A stretch of DNA of 64,000 nucleotides from VRUE01 sp963697915. Lineage in GTDB: Bacteria; Actinomycetota; Thermoleophilia; Solirubrobacterales; 70-9. This document shows positions 15,935-24,676 of the stretch, one piece after another; positions within the stretch are counted from its first letter, which is position 1, and the number at the start of each line of letters is the position of its first letter. The DNA is taken from the NCBI GenBank assembly GCA_963697915.1, contig OY969103.1, forward strand, positions 1,426,001 to 1,490,000. Reading direction: 5' to 3'. The translations under genes and the position numbers were made by a program. The notes beneath the pieces are model-generated. The model worked only from the letters and a program-made list of their open reading frames with translations, searched no databases and was not told the origin of the DNA.

Positions 15935-18841
15935 ATGACGGTTATCGCCCCGGATCGCGCCCCCGAGCAGCTTGCCGGCGGCACGGCGCAGCCGCTGCGC
16001 GGCGAGCTCGAGGCGCTGCTCGGCGCCGACCGCGTCCTCGGCCGGGCTAGCGACATCGTCCGCTACGCCTCCGACGCCAGCCCCTACCGGCTGCTGCCGC
16101 GCGCGGTGGTGATGGCCCACGACGGCGACGACGTCGCCAAGGTCCTCGCCTACGGCCGCCGCGAGGGCATCCCGGTCGTCTTCCGCTCCGGCGGCACCAG
16201 CCTCAACGGCCAGGGCCAGACCGACGGCATCCTGGTTGACGTGCGGCGCCACTTCGGCGGCGTCGCGGTCGAGGAGGACGGCGCCCGGGCGCGGATCAAG
16301 CCGGGCACGGTGCTCGGCCACGCCAACCGCGTGCTCGCCCCGCACGGGCGCAAACTCGGTCCCGACCCGGCCAGCACCGACATCGCCACGGTCGGCGGCG
16401 TGATCGCCAACAACTCGGGCGGGATGCGCTGCGGCACCACCCGCGACTCCTACTCGACCGTGCGCTCGCTGACCTTCGTCCTGCCCTCGGGGACGCGGAT
16501 CGACAGCGCCGAACCGGGCGCCGCCGAGCGCTTCGCCGCCGCCGAGCCCGAGCTGGCCGCCGGCCTCGCCGCGATCCGCGACGAGATCCGCGCCGACGCC
16601 GAGCTCAGCGAGCGGATCGGGCGCAAGTTCGCGATCAAGAACACCACCGGCTACCGGCTCTGCGCCTTCCTCGACGCCGACGAGCCCCTGGAGATCTTCC
16701 GCCGCCTGCTGGTCGGCTCCGAGGGCACGCTCGCCTTCGTCGCCGAGGCGGTCTTCGAGACCGTGCCGCTGCCGGCCCGCACGACCACCGCCTGGGTCCA
16801 CTTCCCCGGCATCGACGCCGCGATCGCCCCGGTCCGCGACATGGTCGCCGCCGGCGCCACCGCGGTCGAGCTGATGGTCGCGCCGGCACTGATCACCGCC
16901 GCCTGGAACATGGTCGGCGCCCCCGAGGAGTGGAAAGAGCTGCCGCCCGAGTCGGCGGTGCTCCTGATCGAGTTCGGCGCCGAGACCGATGAGGAGCTGG
17001 CCGCCTACGTCGGCCGGGCCGAGGGGATCCTCGCCGGCCACGAGACGATCAAGCCCTTCGAGTTCACCCGTGACGCCGAGGAGATCGAGCTGGCCTGGCG
17101 CGTGCGCGAGGGCCTGCACGGCCTGATCGGCCGCCTGCGGTTGCCGGGCACGGCGCTGATCGTCGAGGACGTCTGCGTGCCGCCGGAGCGGATCGCCGAG
17201 GGCGCCCGCGACCTGCAGGCGCTGCTCGGCGAGCACGGCTTCCTGCCCGGCGTTGCCGGCCACGCCTCCGCCGGCAACCTCCACTTCATGCTCACCCCCG
17301 ACTTCGGCAAGGAGGAGGACCTCGAGCGCTACGAGTCGTTCATGGCGAAGCTGGTCGAGCTGATCGTCGGCAAGTACGACGGCTCGCTCAAGGCCGAGCA
17401 CGGGACCGGGCTCAACATGGCCCCCTACGTCGAACGCGAGTGGGGGCAGGTGGCGACCGAGCTGATGTGGCGGGTGAAGGAGCTCGCCGATCCCGACGGC
17501 GTGCTCGCGCCCGGCGTGCAGCTCAACCGCGACCCCGGCGTTCACCTGCGCAACCTGAAAACGATGCCGGAGGTCGAGGAGGAGTCGGCGAGCACCTGCG
17601 TCGAGTGCGGCTTCTGCGAGCCGGTCTGCCCGAGCCGTAACCTGACGACGACGCCGCGGCAGCGGATCGTGCTGCGGCGCGAGATCGCCCGCCAGCCCGA
17701 GGGCTCGCCGCTACGCCGGGTGCTGGAGGAGGAGTTCGCCTACGACGGGCTCGAGACCTGCGCCGCCGACGGCTCCTGCGCGCTCGCCTGCCCGCTGGGC
17801 ATCGACACCGGCGCCCTGGTCAAAGAGCTGCGCGCCGAGGAGCACGGGCCGCGGGCGGAAGCCTGGGCGCTGCGCGGCGCCAAGCGCTGGGCCGCGGTCG
17901 AGAAGGGCGCGCGGGCGGCGCTGCGGGTCGGCGGCCCGCTGGCGCGCCGCACGAGGCGCGGCGCCAACCTGCCCGGGCCCGCCCCCGCCCACCAGCCGGC
18001 GACGACGCGCGAGGGCGCCGCCGCCGTCTACGTCCCCTCCTGCACCAACCGCATCTTCGGCCGCACCGACGGCGCCGCCGACGGGCCTAGAACGTCGGAT
18101 ATAGACGCGCCAGAGGCCCGTCGACCGGGGAGCCTGGCCGAGGCGATGGTCGAGGTCTCGCGCCGCGCCGGCCTGCCGGTCTGGATCCCCGACCAATCCT
18201 CACGCGTTTTCCCTGAAATAGAGGGAAAACGCGTGGAGTTGGCGGGGACCTGCTGCGGGCTGCCGTGGGGGTCGAAAGGGTTCGGTGCCGCCCAGCGCCA
18301 CAAGGCCAACGAGATGGTCGAGCGGCTCTGGCGCTGGAGCGGCGAGGGCGAGCTGCCGGTCGTGATCGACGCCGCCTCCTGCACTCAGGCGGTCGCCGAA
18401 CCGGGCGACGGCACGCTCACCGAGGAGAACGCGACCCGGCTCGCTGCCATGCAGATCCTCGACTCGGTCGCTTGGGCCCACGACCGCCTGCTGCCCAAGC
18501 TGGAGATCACCGAGAAAGTCGGCTCGGCGACCGTGCACCCGACCTGCGCCACCCGCCACATGGGCCTGGCGCCGCGCCTGCGCTCGCTCGCCGGCGCCCT
18601 CGCCGAGGAGGTCTACGTGGCGCCCTCGGCGACCTGCTGCGGCTTCGCCGGCGATCGCGGCATCTCCCACCCGGAGTTGACCGCCGCCGCCACCCGTCCC
18701 CAGGCCGCCGAGCTCTCCGGGCGCGAGTTCGACGCCCGCCTCTCCAGCAACCGCACCTGCGAGATCGGGCTCAGCCGGGCGACCGGCGAGCCCTACGAGT
18801 CCTTCGTCTTCCTGCTCGAGCGGCTAACGCGCGGCAGCTGA
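15935..18841 (+). CDS. FAD-linked oxidase fused to Fe-S CCG protein (D-lactate/2-hydroxyacid dehydrogenase type)
   Basis: 968 aa. FAD_binding_4 domain (about 45-190, with PVVFRSGGTSLNGQ and GGVIANNSGGMRCG), FAD-oxidase C domain (to about 525), two 4Fe-4S motifs (CVECGFCEPVCPSRN and CAADGSCALACPLG, about 545-610), and two cysteine-rich CCG domains (CCGLPWGSKG; CCGFAGDRG). This is the GlcD-GlpC/HdrD fusion of bacterial quinone-linked D-lactate dehydrogenases. It follows the decarboxylase by 10 nt, so the two probably act in sequence on an aromatic or other 2-hydroxyacid. Odd feature: two palindromic segments (18079-18123 and 18201-18235) lie inside the coding frame just before the first CCG motif. 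The stop overlaps the convergent SDR by 18 bp. Confidence 0.85.
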   Translation: MTVIAPDRAPEQLAGGTAQPLRGELEALLGADRVLGRASDIVRYASDASPYRLLPRAVVMAHDGDDVAKVLAYGRREGIPVVFRSGGTSLNGQGQTDGILVDVRRHFGGVAVEEDGARARIKPGTVLGHANRVLAPHGRKLGPDPASTDIATVGGVIANNSGGMRCGTTRDSYSTVRSLTFVLPSGTRIDSAEPGAAERFAAAEPELAAGLAAIRDEIRADAELSERIGRKFAIKNTTGYRLCAFLDADEPLEIFRRLLVGSEGTLAFVAEAVFETVPLPARTTTAWVHFPGIDAAIAPVRDMVAAGATAVELMVAPALITAAWNMVGAPEEWKELPPESAVLLIEFGAETDEELAAYVGRAEGILAGHETIKPFEFTRDAEEIELAWRVREGLHGLIGRLRLPGTALIVEDVCVPPERIAEGARDLQALLGEHGFLPGVAGHASAGNLHFMLTPDFGKEEDLERYESFMAKLVELIVGKYDGSLKAEHGTGLNMAPYVEREWGQVATELMWRVKELADPDGVLAPGVQLNRDPGVHLRNLKTMPEVEEESASTCVECGFCEPVCPSRNLTTTPRQRIVLRREIARQPEGSPLRRVLEEEFAYDGLETCAADGSCALACPLGIDTGALVKELRAEEHGPRAEAWALRGAKRWAAVEKGARAALRVGGPLARRTRRGANLPGPAPAHQPATTREGAAAVYVPSCTNRIFGRTDGAADGPRTSDIDAPEARRPGSLAEAMVEVSRRAGLPVWIPDQSSRVFPEIEGKRVELAGTCCGLPWGSKGFGAAQRHKANEMVERLWRWSGEGELPVVIDAASCTQAVAEPGDGTLTEENATRLAAMQILDSVAWAHDRLLPKLEITEKVGSATVHPTCATRHMGLAPRLRSLAGALAEEVYVAPSATCCGFAGDRGISHPELTAAATRPQAAELSGREFDARLSSNRTCEIGLSRATGEPYESFVFLLERLTRGS
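18079..18123. repeat. Palindromic coding insertion, 10-bp arms, in the FAD/Fe-S oxidase gene
   Basis: CGACGGGCCT (18079-18088) and AGGCCCGTCG (18114-18123) are perfect inverted repeats around a 25-nt AT-richer loop. It encodes DGPRTSDIDAPEARR, which looks like extra sequence in a variable linker. See the finding on in-gene palindromes. Confidence 0.6.
18201..18235. repeat. Palindromic coding insertion, 14-bp arms, in the FAD/Fe-S oxidase gene
   Basis: CACGCGTTTTCCCT (18201-18214) and AGGGAAAACGCGTG (18222-18235) are perfect inverted repeats with a 7-nt loop (GAAATAG). It is in frame and encodes SRVFPEIEGKRVE immediately before the LAGTCCGLPWGSKG motif. The AT-rich inner arms differ from the surrounding codon usage. 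Confidence 0.75.
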
Positions 18842-19690
18842 GTCGCGGGCGTCGGCGGCCCGCCCTTCGGCTTCGCGGATCGCCGTTGCGATCCGCGGGT
18901 CGCTTTCGGCCCGGCGATCGAGCAGCGGGTTGAGCAGCCCGCGCAGGGCGGAGAGGTAGCGCCACCACTTCGGCGCGAAGATCCGCGGCGCCCGAGTTTC
19001 GATCCCGTGGACGACGGCGTTGCCGGCCTCGACCGGCGTGATCCGCTTCATGAAGAAGTCAGGCGCGAGTTCGTTGAGCACGCCGGAGCCGGGCTGCTCG
19101 AAGGCGTCCTGGACCATGCGCGTGTCGACCCAGCCGAAGTAGGCGACGCTGGCGCTGGCGCCGAACGGCGTCAGCTCGGCGCGCAGGGCGCGGCCCATCT
19201 GCTCGACCGCGGCCTTCGAGGTCATGTAGGCGCTTCCCAGCAAGCCGTTGGCGAAGGCGGCGACGGAGGCGACGACGACGATGTGGCCCTGGCGCTCGGA
19301 GATTTCCGGCAACGCCGCCCGCACCGTGTGCCAGACGCCGAGCAGGTTGACGTCGATCACCCGCTCCCACTCCTCGGCCGGGACCGAGCGCATCGTGGCG
19401 ATCGACTGCGGCGCCAGGCCGGCGTTGGCCATCGCCAGGTCGAGCCCGCCGAAGCGCTCGACGGTCTCGGCGACCGTGGCCCGCATCGCGCCGGCGTCGG
19501 TGACGTCGGCGCCGATCCCCAGCGTGCGGGGGCCGATCCGCTCGGCGGCCTCCTGCGCCTGGGTGGCATCGAGGTCGACGACGACCACCGAGGCGCCGCG
19601 GTCGTGGATCTGGCGCGCGGTCTCGAAGCCGATCCCGCGGGCGGCGCCGGTGACCAGCGCCACCTTTCCGTTCAAGTCGAATGAGGCCAT
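18824..19690 (-). CDS. Short-chain dehydrogenase/reductase (SDR)
   Basis: 288 aa classical SDR. NAD(P) site TGAARGIG (about 16-23), DLDATQAQ after the second strand (Asp suggests NAD preference), ANAG motif (MANAGLAP), and active site S...YMTSK (about 140-160). The C-terminus is extended with the region FAPKWWRYLSALRGLLNPL, shared with the adjacent paralogue. ATG 19690 is 7 nt after a TAGGCT -10, so it probably has its own leaderless transcript. Substrate not predictable. The closest relation is the neighbour at 19716, so the pair is a tandem duplication. Confidence 0.9.
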   Translation of the reverse strand: MASFDLNGKVALVTGAARGIGFETARQIHDRGASVVVVDLDATQAQEAAERIGPRTLGIGADVTDAGAMRATVAETVERFGGLDLAMANAGLAPQSIATMRSVPAEEWERVIDVNLLGVWHTVRAALPEISERQGHIVVVASVAAFANGLLGSAYMTSKAAVEQMGRALRAELTPFGASASVAYFGWVDTRMVQDAFEQPGSGVLNELAPDFFMKRITPVEAGNAVVHGIETRAPRIFAPKWWRYLSALRGLLNPLLDRRAESDPRIATAIREAEGRAADARDSAAAR

Positions 19691-19697
19691 CTGGGGG

Positions 19698-19703
19698 AGC
19701 CTA
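19698..19703 (-). promoter_or_regulatory. Leaderless-type -10 (TAGGCT) of the first SDR gene
   Basis: TAGGCT on the minus strand ends 7 nt before ATG 19690. It separates this SDR from its paralogue upstream, so the two need not be one transcript. Confidence 0.5.
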
Positions 19704-19715
19704 TCCCGATGCTGG

Positions 19716-20591
19716 CTAACGCGAGGCGGCGTTGACCGCGGCGGCGCCCTGCTCGTCGGCTTCGGCCTCGACCAGGTGCACGGTCTTGACCAGGCGCTTG
19801 TCGCGCTCCATCGCGCGGTCGATCAGCGGGTTGATCAACCCGCGCAGGGCGGAGACGTAGCGCCACCACTTCGGCGCGAAGGTGCGCGGCGCCCTTTCTT
19901 CGATCCCGCGCACGACGGCAGCGCCGGCCTCGTCGGGCTGGATCCGCTTGCTGAGGAAGCCGGGCAGGTTCTCCTGCATGCGGCCGGAGTGGGGCTGCTC
20001 GAAGGCGTCCTGGACGAGTTTGGTGTCGACCCAGCCGAAGTAGGCGACGCCGGCGCTGGCGCCGAGCGGGATCAGCTCCGCGCGCAGCGAGCGGCCCAGC
20101 GACTCGACCCCGGACTTGGCCGCCGCGTAGGGGCTGTTGAGGACGCCGTTGACGAAGGCGTAGGCGGAGGAGGTGAGGACGATGTGGCCGCGCCGCTCGA
20201 CGATCTGCGGCAGGGCGGCGCGGGCGGTGCGCCAGACGCCGAGCAGGTCGACCTCGAAGACGCGCTCCCACTCCTCGGTGCCGATCCCGCGCACGGTCGC
20301 CAGCCGCGACTGGGCGATGCCGGCGTTGGCGACGGCGACGTCGAGGCCGCCGAAGGTCTCGACCGTCTGGGCGACGGCGGCCTGCATGGCGCCGTGGTCG
20401 GTGACGTCGGCGCCGATCCCGATCGCCCGCTTGCCGATCCGCTCGGCCGCCTCACGCGCCTCGTCGGCGTCGAGATCGAGGACCGCGACCGAGGCCCCGC
20501 GCAGGTGCATCTGGCGCGCGGTCTCGAAGCCGATCCCCCGCGCGGCGCCGGTGACCAGCGCCACCTTTCCGTTCAAATCGAATGCCGGCAT
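19716..20591 (-). CDS. Short-chain dehydrogenase/reductase, tandem paralogue
   Basis: 291 aa. Same layout as the gene at 18824: TGAARGIG cofactor loop, DLDADEAREAAERIG, ANAGIAQ, active site S...YAAAK, and the shared C-terminal block FAPKWWRYVSALRGLINPLI. The two starts (MPAFDLNGKVALVTGAARGI and MASFDLNGKVALVTGAARGI) are nearly identical, so duplication is clear. ATG 20591 is 8 nt after a TAGGCT -10, divergent from ileS. Reaction inferred as NAD(P)-dependent oxidation or reduction of an alcohol/carbonyl; substrate unknown. Confidence 0.9.
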   Translation of the reverse strand: MPAFDLNGKVALVTGAARGIGFETARQMHLRGASVAVLDLDADEAREAAERIGKRAIGIGADVTDHGAMQAAVAQTVETFGGLDVAVANAGIAQSRLATVRGIGTEEWERVFEVDLLGVWRTARAALPQIVERRGHIVLTSSAYAFVNGVLNSPYAAAKSGVESLGRSLRAELIPLGASAGVAYFGWVDTKLVQDAFEQPHSGRMQENLPGFLSKRIQPDEAGAAVVRGIEERAPRTFAPKWWRYVSALRGLINPLIDRAMERDKRLVKTVHLVEAEADEQGAAAVNAASR

Positions 20592-20599
20592 CGGTCGGC

Positions 20600-20605
20600 A
20601 GCCTA
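20600..20605 (-). promoter_or_regulatory. Leaderless-type -10 (TAGGCT) of the second SDR gene
   Basis: TAGGCT (minus strand) ends 8 nt before ATG 20591. It lies 8 bp from the opposite-strand -10 of ileS (20614-20619), making a very compact divergent promoter. Confidence 0.5.
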
Positions 20606-20613
20606 CCCACTCC

Positions 20614-20619
20614 TAGAAT
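20614..20619 (+). promoter_or_regulatory. -10 (TAGAAT) of ileS
   Basis: TAGAAT ends 9 nt before ATG 20629, so ileS mRNA would have a leader of 0-3 nt. There is no room for a T-box leader, which some bacteria use on this gene. Confidence 0.5.
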
Positions 20620-20628
20620 CTCGCGTTC

Positions 20629-23600
20629 ATGCCGGGATTCAGCCCAGTCGACACCAAGCAGTCCTTCCCCGAGCTCGAGCAGCGCGTGCTCGAGCGCTGG
20701 CGCGAGCACGACGTCTTCGCCCGCTCGCTCGCCAACCGCGAGGGGGCTGAGGTCTGGAGCTTCTACGAGGGCCCGCCGACCGCCAACGGCCGGCCCGGCT
20801 CCCACCACGTCCTCTCCCGCGTCTTCAAGGACATCTACCCGCGCTACCGCACGATGCGCGGCTACCGGGTGCCGCGCAAGGCCGGCTGGGACTGCCACGG
20901 GCTGCCGGTCGAGCTCGAGGTCGAGAAGCAGCTCGGCATCTCCTCCAAGGGGGAGATCGAGGAGTACGGGATCGCCGAGTTCAACCGGCGCTGCCGCGAG
21001 TCGGTCTTCGAGTACGTCGAGGAGTGGAACCGGCTGACCGAGCGGATCGGCTTCTGGCTCGACCTCGACGACCCCTACGTGACGCTCGACAACGAGTACA
21101 TCGAGTCGGTCTGGTGGTCGCTCGCCGAGCTCTGGAAGAAGGACCTGCTCTACGAGGGCCACAAGGTCGTCCCCTACTGCCCGCGCTGCGGCACGGCGCT
21201 CTCCTCGCACGAGGTCGCGCTCGGCTACAGGGACGTCGAGGACCCCTCTATATATGTGCGCTTCCCGCTGGCCGACGCCGACGAGGCCCTGCTGGTCTGG
21301 ACCACGACGCCCTGGACCCTGCCGGGCAACGAGGCGGTCGCGGTCGCGCCCGAGGTCACCTACGTGCGGGCGAGGGTCGAGGGCGAGGTCCTGATCCTGG
21401 CCGAGCCGCTGGTCGAGCGGGTGCTCGGCGAGGGCGCCGAGATCGTCGACCGCTTCCCCGGGTCGGACCTGGTCGGGCGCCGCTACAGCGGCCCCGTCTT
21501 CGTCCTCGGCGACCGCGAGGCCGGCAGCTTCCCGGTCCTCGCCGGCGACTTCGTCACCACCGAGGATGGCACCGGGCTCGTCCACATCGCCCCGGCCTTC
21601 GGCGAGGACGACTACCGGGTCGCCGCCGAGAACGGGATCTTCGACCCGACCGACCACGCCAGCCTGCGCAACCCGGTGCGCCCGGACGGGACCTTCGACC
21701 AGCGCGTCACCGGCTTCGCCGACCGCTTCGTCAAGGACCCCGAGGTGACGCGTGCCCTGATCGACGACCTCGCCGGGCGCGGCCTGCTCTTCCGCGAGCA
21801 GGTCTACGAGCACGCCTACCCGCACTGCTGGCGCTGCGGCACGCCACTGCTCTACTACGCCAAGTCGAGCTGGTACGTGGCCACCTCACAGGCGCGCGAC
21901 GACCTCCTCGCCAACAACGAGACGATCGGCTGGCACCCCGAGCACATCAAGCACGGCCGCTTCGGCAAGTGGCTCGAGAACAACGTCGACTGGGCGCTCT
22001 CGCGCGACCGCTACTGGGGCACCCCGCTGCCGATCTGGGAGTGCACGGCGGAGGGCTGCGAGGGCCGCTTCTGCGCCGGCTCGGTCGCCGCGCTGCGCGA
22101 GCGCGCCGGCGCCGACCTCCCCGAGGACCTGCACCGCCCCTACATCGACGAGGTGACGCTGCCCTGCGGGGACTGCGGCGGCGAGATGCGCCGGGTCGAG
22201 TCGGTGATCGACACCTGGTACGACAGCGGCGCGATGCCCTTCGCGCAGTTCCACTACCCGTTCGAGAACGAGGAGCTGTTCGAGGAGCGCTTCCCGGCCG
22301 ACTTCATCTGCGAGGCGATCGACCAGACTCGTGGCTGGTTCTACACGCTGCTCGCCGAGTCGACCCTGCTGTTCGGCGAGTCGAGCTACCGCAACTGCGT
22401 CTGCCTCGGCCTGATCCTCGACCCGGAGGGCCAGAAGATGTCGAAGAGCAAGGGCAACGTGGTCGAGCCCTGGGAAGTGATCGACACCCACGGCGCCGAC
22501 GCCTTCCGCTGGTACTACCTGACCGCCCAGCAGCCCTGGTCGGGCTACCGCTTCTCGGTCGAGACCGTGGGCGAATCGGTGCGCCAGTTCCTGCTCACGC
22601 TCTGGAACACGTACTCGTTCTTCGTGCTCTACGCAAATGCAGAGGGACTTGGTCCCGAGGACTTCGCCGCCGCCCCCGGACGCGGGAGCAATCCCGAGTC
22701 CATATCTGATCTCCTCGGGATTGCGGGAGCAGAGGAGGCGGCGGAATATGTTGACCTCGACCGCTGGGCGCTCTCGCGCCTGCAGGCCACCGTCGAGTCG
22801 GTGACCGAGCAGATGGACGGCTTCGACTGCACCGCCGCCGGCCGCGAGATCGCCGCCTTCGTCGAGCAGCTCTCCAACTGGTACGTGCGGCTCTCGCGGC
22901 GGCGCTTCTGGGAGGGCGACCGGGCGGCCTTCGCCACCCTGCGCCACTGCCTGCTGGAGACGGCGGCGCTGCTCGCCCCCTTCACCCCCTTCCTCGCCGA
23001 CGAGATCCACCTCAACCTGGCCGGCGGCGAGGCCGGCGACACCGGCGCACTGCCCGACTCGGTCCACCTGCGCGACTTCCCGCTCGCCGACCCGGCCCTC
23101 GCCGACCCCGAGCTGGAGGCGGCGATGGAGGCGGTGCGGCTGACGGTCGAGCTCGGCCGCGCCGCCCGCGCTCAGGCCAAGGCCAAGGTGCGCCAGCCGC
23201 TGCGCCGCGCGGTGATCGTCGCCAACGAGGCCGAGCGCGCGGCGATCGAGGCCCGCGCCGAGCTGGTCAAGGCCGAGCTCAACGTCAAGGAGCTCGACTT
23301 CGTCAGCGAGGAGGGCGAGCTGGTCAGCTACGCGGTCAAGCCCAACTACCGCGCCCTCGGCCCGCGCTTCGGCAAGCGCATGCCGCAGGTCGCCGCCGCG
23401 GTCGCGGCGCTCGACCCGGTCCACGTCGCCGCGGTGATGGCCGACGGCGGCGAGGTCGGGATCAACGTCGACGGCGACGAGCACACGATCGGCCCCGACG
23501 AGGTCAGCCTCTCGCTGCAGCCGCTCGAGGGCTACGAGGTCGAGGCCGAGGCCGGACACGCCGTCGCCCTGCAGCTCGAGGTCGACGAGGAGCTGCGCCG

Positions 23601-23856
23601 CGAGGGCCTCGCCCGCGAGATCGTCCACGCCGTCCAGAACGCGCGCAAAGCGGCGGGGCTGGAGATCACCGACCGGATCGAGCTCTCGCTGGGCGGCGAC
23701 GAGGAGCTGCTCGCGGCGGCCCGGGCGCACCAGCCCTACCTGGCCGGCGAGGTGCTCGCCACCGAGGTTGCCTACGACGGCGGCGACGGCGCCGCGGCGA
23801 CGGCCAAGATCGACGGCCGCGAGCTCCTGATCGTCCTCGCCCGCGTCGCAACCTGA
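20629..23856 (+). CDS. ileS: Isoleucyl-tRNA synthetase
   Basis: 1075 aa class I synthetase. Signature region GPPTANGRPGSHHVL (HIGH equivalent, about 45-59), KAGWDCHGLPVE, editing domain with TTPWTLPGNEAVAV, and KMSKSKGNV (about 604). Paired cysteines (CPRCG, CWRCG, CGDCG) suggest zinc sites. Length and the large C-terminal domain fit the IleS type common in actinobacteria. Ends 5 nt before an inverted repeat (23861-23903). Odd: in the linker to the anticodon domain the sequence contains an extra segment, GRGSNPESISDLLGIAGAEE, encoded by a palindrome (22688-22724) with unusual codons (TCC ATA TCT GAT). Essential gene, so the insertion must be tolerated. Confidence 0.97.
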   Translation: MPGFSPVDTKQSFPELEQRVLERWREHDVFARSLANREGAEVWSFYEGPPTANGRPGSHHVLSRVFKDIYPRYRTMRGYRVPRKAGWDCHGLPVELEVEKQLGISSKGEIEEYGIAEFNRRCRESVFEYVEEWNRLTERIGFWLDLDDPYVTLDNEYIESVWWSLAELWKKDLLYEGHKVVPYCPRCGTALSSHEVALGYRDVEDPSIYVRFPLADADEALLVWTTTPWTLPGNEAVAVAPEVTYVRARVEGEVLILAEPLVERVLGEGAEIVDRFPGSDLVGRRYSGPVFVLGDREAGSFPVLAGDFVTTEDGTGLVHIAPAFGEDDYRVAAENGIFDPTDHASLRNPVRPDGTFDQRVTGFADRFVKDPEVTRALIDDLAGRGLLFREQVYEHAYPHCWRCGTPLLYYAKSSWYVATSQARDDLLANNETIGWHPEHIKHGRFGKWLENNVDWALSRDRYWGTPLPIWECTAEGCEGRFCAGSVAALRERAGADLPEDLHRPYIDEVTLPCGDCGGEMRRVESVIDTWYDSGAMPFAQFHYPFENEELFEERFPADFICEAIDQTRGWFYTLLAESTLLFGESSYRNCVCLGLILDPEGQKMSKSKGNVVEPWEVIDTHGADAFRWYYLTAQQPWSGYRFSVETVGESVRQFLLTLWNTYSFFVLYANAEGLGPEDFAAAPGRGSNPESISDLLGIAGAEEAAEYVDLDRWALSRLQATVESVTEQMDGFDCTAAGREIAAFVEQLSNWYVRLSRRRFWEGDRAAFATLRHCLLETAALLAPFTPFLADEIHLNLAGGEAGDTGALPDSVHLRDFPLADPALADPELEAAMEAVRLTVELGRAARAQAKAKVRQPLRRAVIVANEAERAAIEARAELVKAELNVKELDFVSEEGELVSYAVKPNYRALGPRFGKRMPQVAAAVAALDPVHVAAVMADGGEVGINVDGDEHTIGPDEVSLSLQPLEGYEVEAEAGHAVALQLEVDEELRREGLAREIVHAVQNARKAAGLEITDRIELSLGGDEELLAAARAHQPYLAGEVLATEVAYDGGDGAAATAKIDGRELLIVLARVAT
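22688..22724. repeat. Palindromic coding insertion, 11-bp arms, inside ileS
   Basis: GCAATCCCGAG (22688-22698) and CTCGGGATTGC (22714-22724) are perfect inverted repeats with a 15-nt loop (TCCATATCTGATCTC). In frame, encoding about SNPESISDLLGIAG between the catalytic core and LDRWALSRL. Codons in the loop are atypical for this genome. Confidence 0.7.
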
Positions 23857-23860
23857 GCGG

Positions 23861-23903
23861 GCTGGGCGAGTTTCCCGACATATGGACGGCAAACTCGCCC
23901 AGC
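23861..23903. repeat. Perfect inverted repeat (13-bp arms) holding a start codon in its loop
   Basis: GCTGGGCGAGTTT (23861-23873) and AAACTCGCCCAGC (23891-23903) flank a 17-nt loop that contains the ATG at 23882. It starts 5 nt after the ileS stop. No T-run follows, so it is a poor intrinsic terminator; it resembles the in-gene palindromes elsewhere in the window. Confidence 0.75.
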
Positions 23904-24595
23904 GCACGCTGCTCGCCGCCTGCCTCGCGGTCGCCCTCGCCTGGGCGCCGGCCGCCGCGACGGCGCAGGAGCCCGCGGTCGGTGAGGCGCGGTCGGCGAC
24001 CCCGCACCTGCTGCTGATCCACGGCGGCTCCTTCCTCTTCGAGGACCAGACTTTCGAGCCGCTCACCCGCGCGGCGGCACTCAGTGCCGGGTTCATCCCG
24101 CACTACCTCCGCTATCCCCTCGGAGACATGCCGGCCGCCTTCCAGGCGGCGCGCGCGGAGGCACTCCGCCTGCGAGCCAGGTACGGGAACAGCGTCTACG
24201 CGTACGGAACCTCCGCCGGTGGAACGCTCGCCGCGCTGCTCGCCGGCGACGGGCTGGTCTCCGCCGCGGTGGCGAAGGCGCCGCCGACGGATCTCCTCGA
24301 ATGGGGATGGCCCCTGGGCGCTTACGGCGCCGATTACTACGAGCAGATCGGGTTGACCCCCGCCGCGAGGCGCCGGCTTTCGCCGCTTCGTCGCCCTGCC
24401 AGGCGCCCGCTGCTGCTGGTGCACGGCCGGCGCGACCGGGTCGTGTCGGCGGCGATGAGCGCGACCTTTGCCGCCAAGTTCGAGCGCGTGCATCTGTGGG
24501 TAGTGAGGGGGGGACATCACACCGAGCGCAGCTGGCCGGTGCTTCTCACGCGGTCCCTCGACTGGCTTGCCAGCACCGCCGCCACCCTAAGGTGA
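23882..24595 (+). CDS. Secreted alpha/beta-hydrolase
   Basis: 237 aa. Signal peptide (about 1-29, LLAACLAVALAWAPAAATA), then an alpha/beta-hydrolase of the carboxylesterase/dienelactone type: HGGSF oxyanion loop (about 46), nucleophile elbow GTSAGG (about 113), acid Asp in HGRRDRVV and His in RGGHHTE near the C-terminus. All triad residues are present. The start codon is in the loop of the 23861-23903 palindrome and no ribosome site is visible, so initiation is uncertain. The stop TGA is in the same reading frame as the acyltransferase that follows with no start codon of its own, raising a possible readthrough or fusion. Substrate unknown; cell-envelope ester is plausible from context. Confidence 0.75.
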   Translation: MDGKLAQRTLLAACLAVALAWAPAAATAQEPAVGEARSATPHLLLIHGGSFLFEDQTFEPLTRAAALSAGFIPHYLRYPLGDMPAAFQAARAEALRLRARYGNSVYAYGTSAGGTLAALLAGDGLVSAAVAKAPPTDLLEWGWPLGAYGADYYEQIGLTPAARRRLSPLRRPARRPLLLVHGRRDRVVSAAMSATFAAKFERVHLWVVRGGHHTERSWPVLLTRSLDWLASTAATLR

Positions 24596-24676
24596 ACTAT
24601 CTCTTCTAAGCAGGATTCGACCGGAAACAGCTTCCGGCCCGACGTAGAGGGCCTGCGCGCGATCGCGATCGCCGCC

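Noticed and set aside
23861..23903. Intrinsic terminator of ileS
   Set aside because: The stem is strong but no T-run follows and the next gene's ATG is in the loop, so it fits the palindrome class better.
21886..24096. 736-codon open frame antisense to ileS
   Set aside because: Shadow of ileS; composition is biased and the sense protein has all synthetase signatures.
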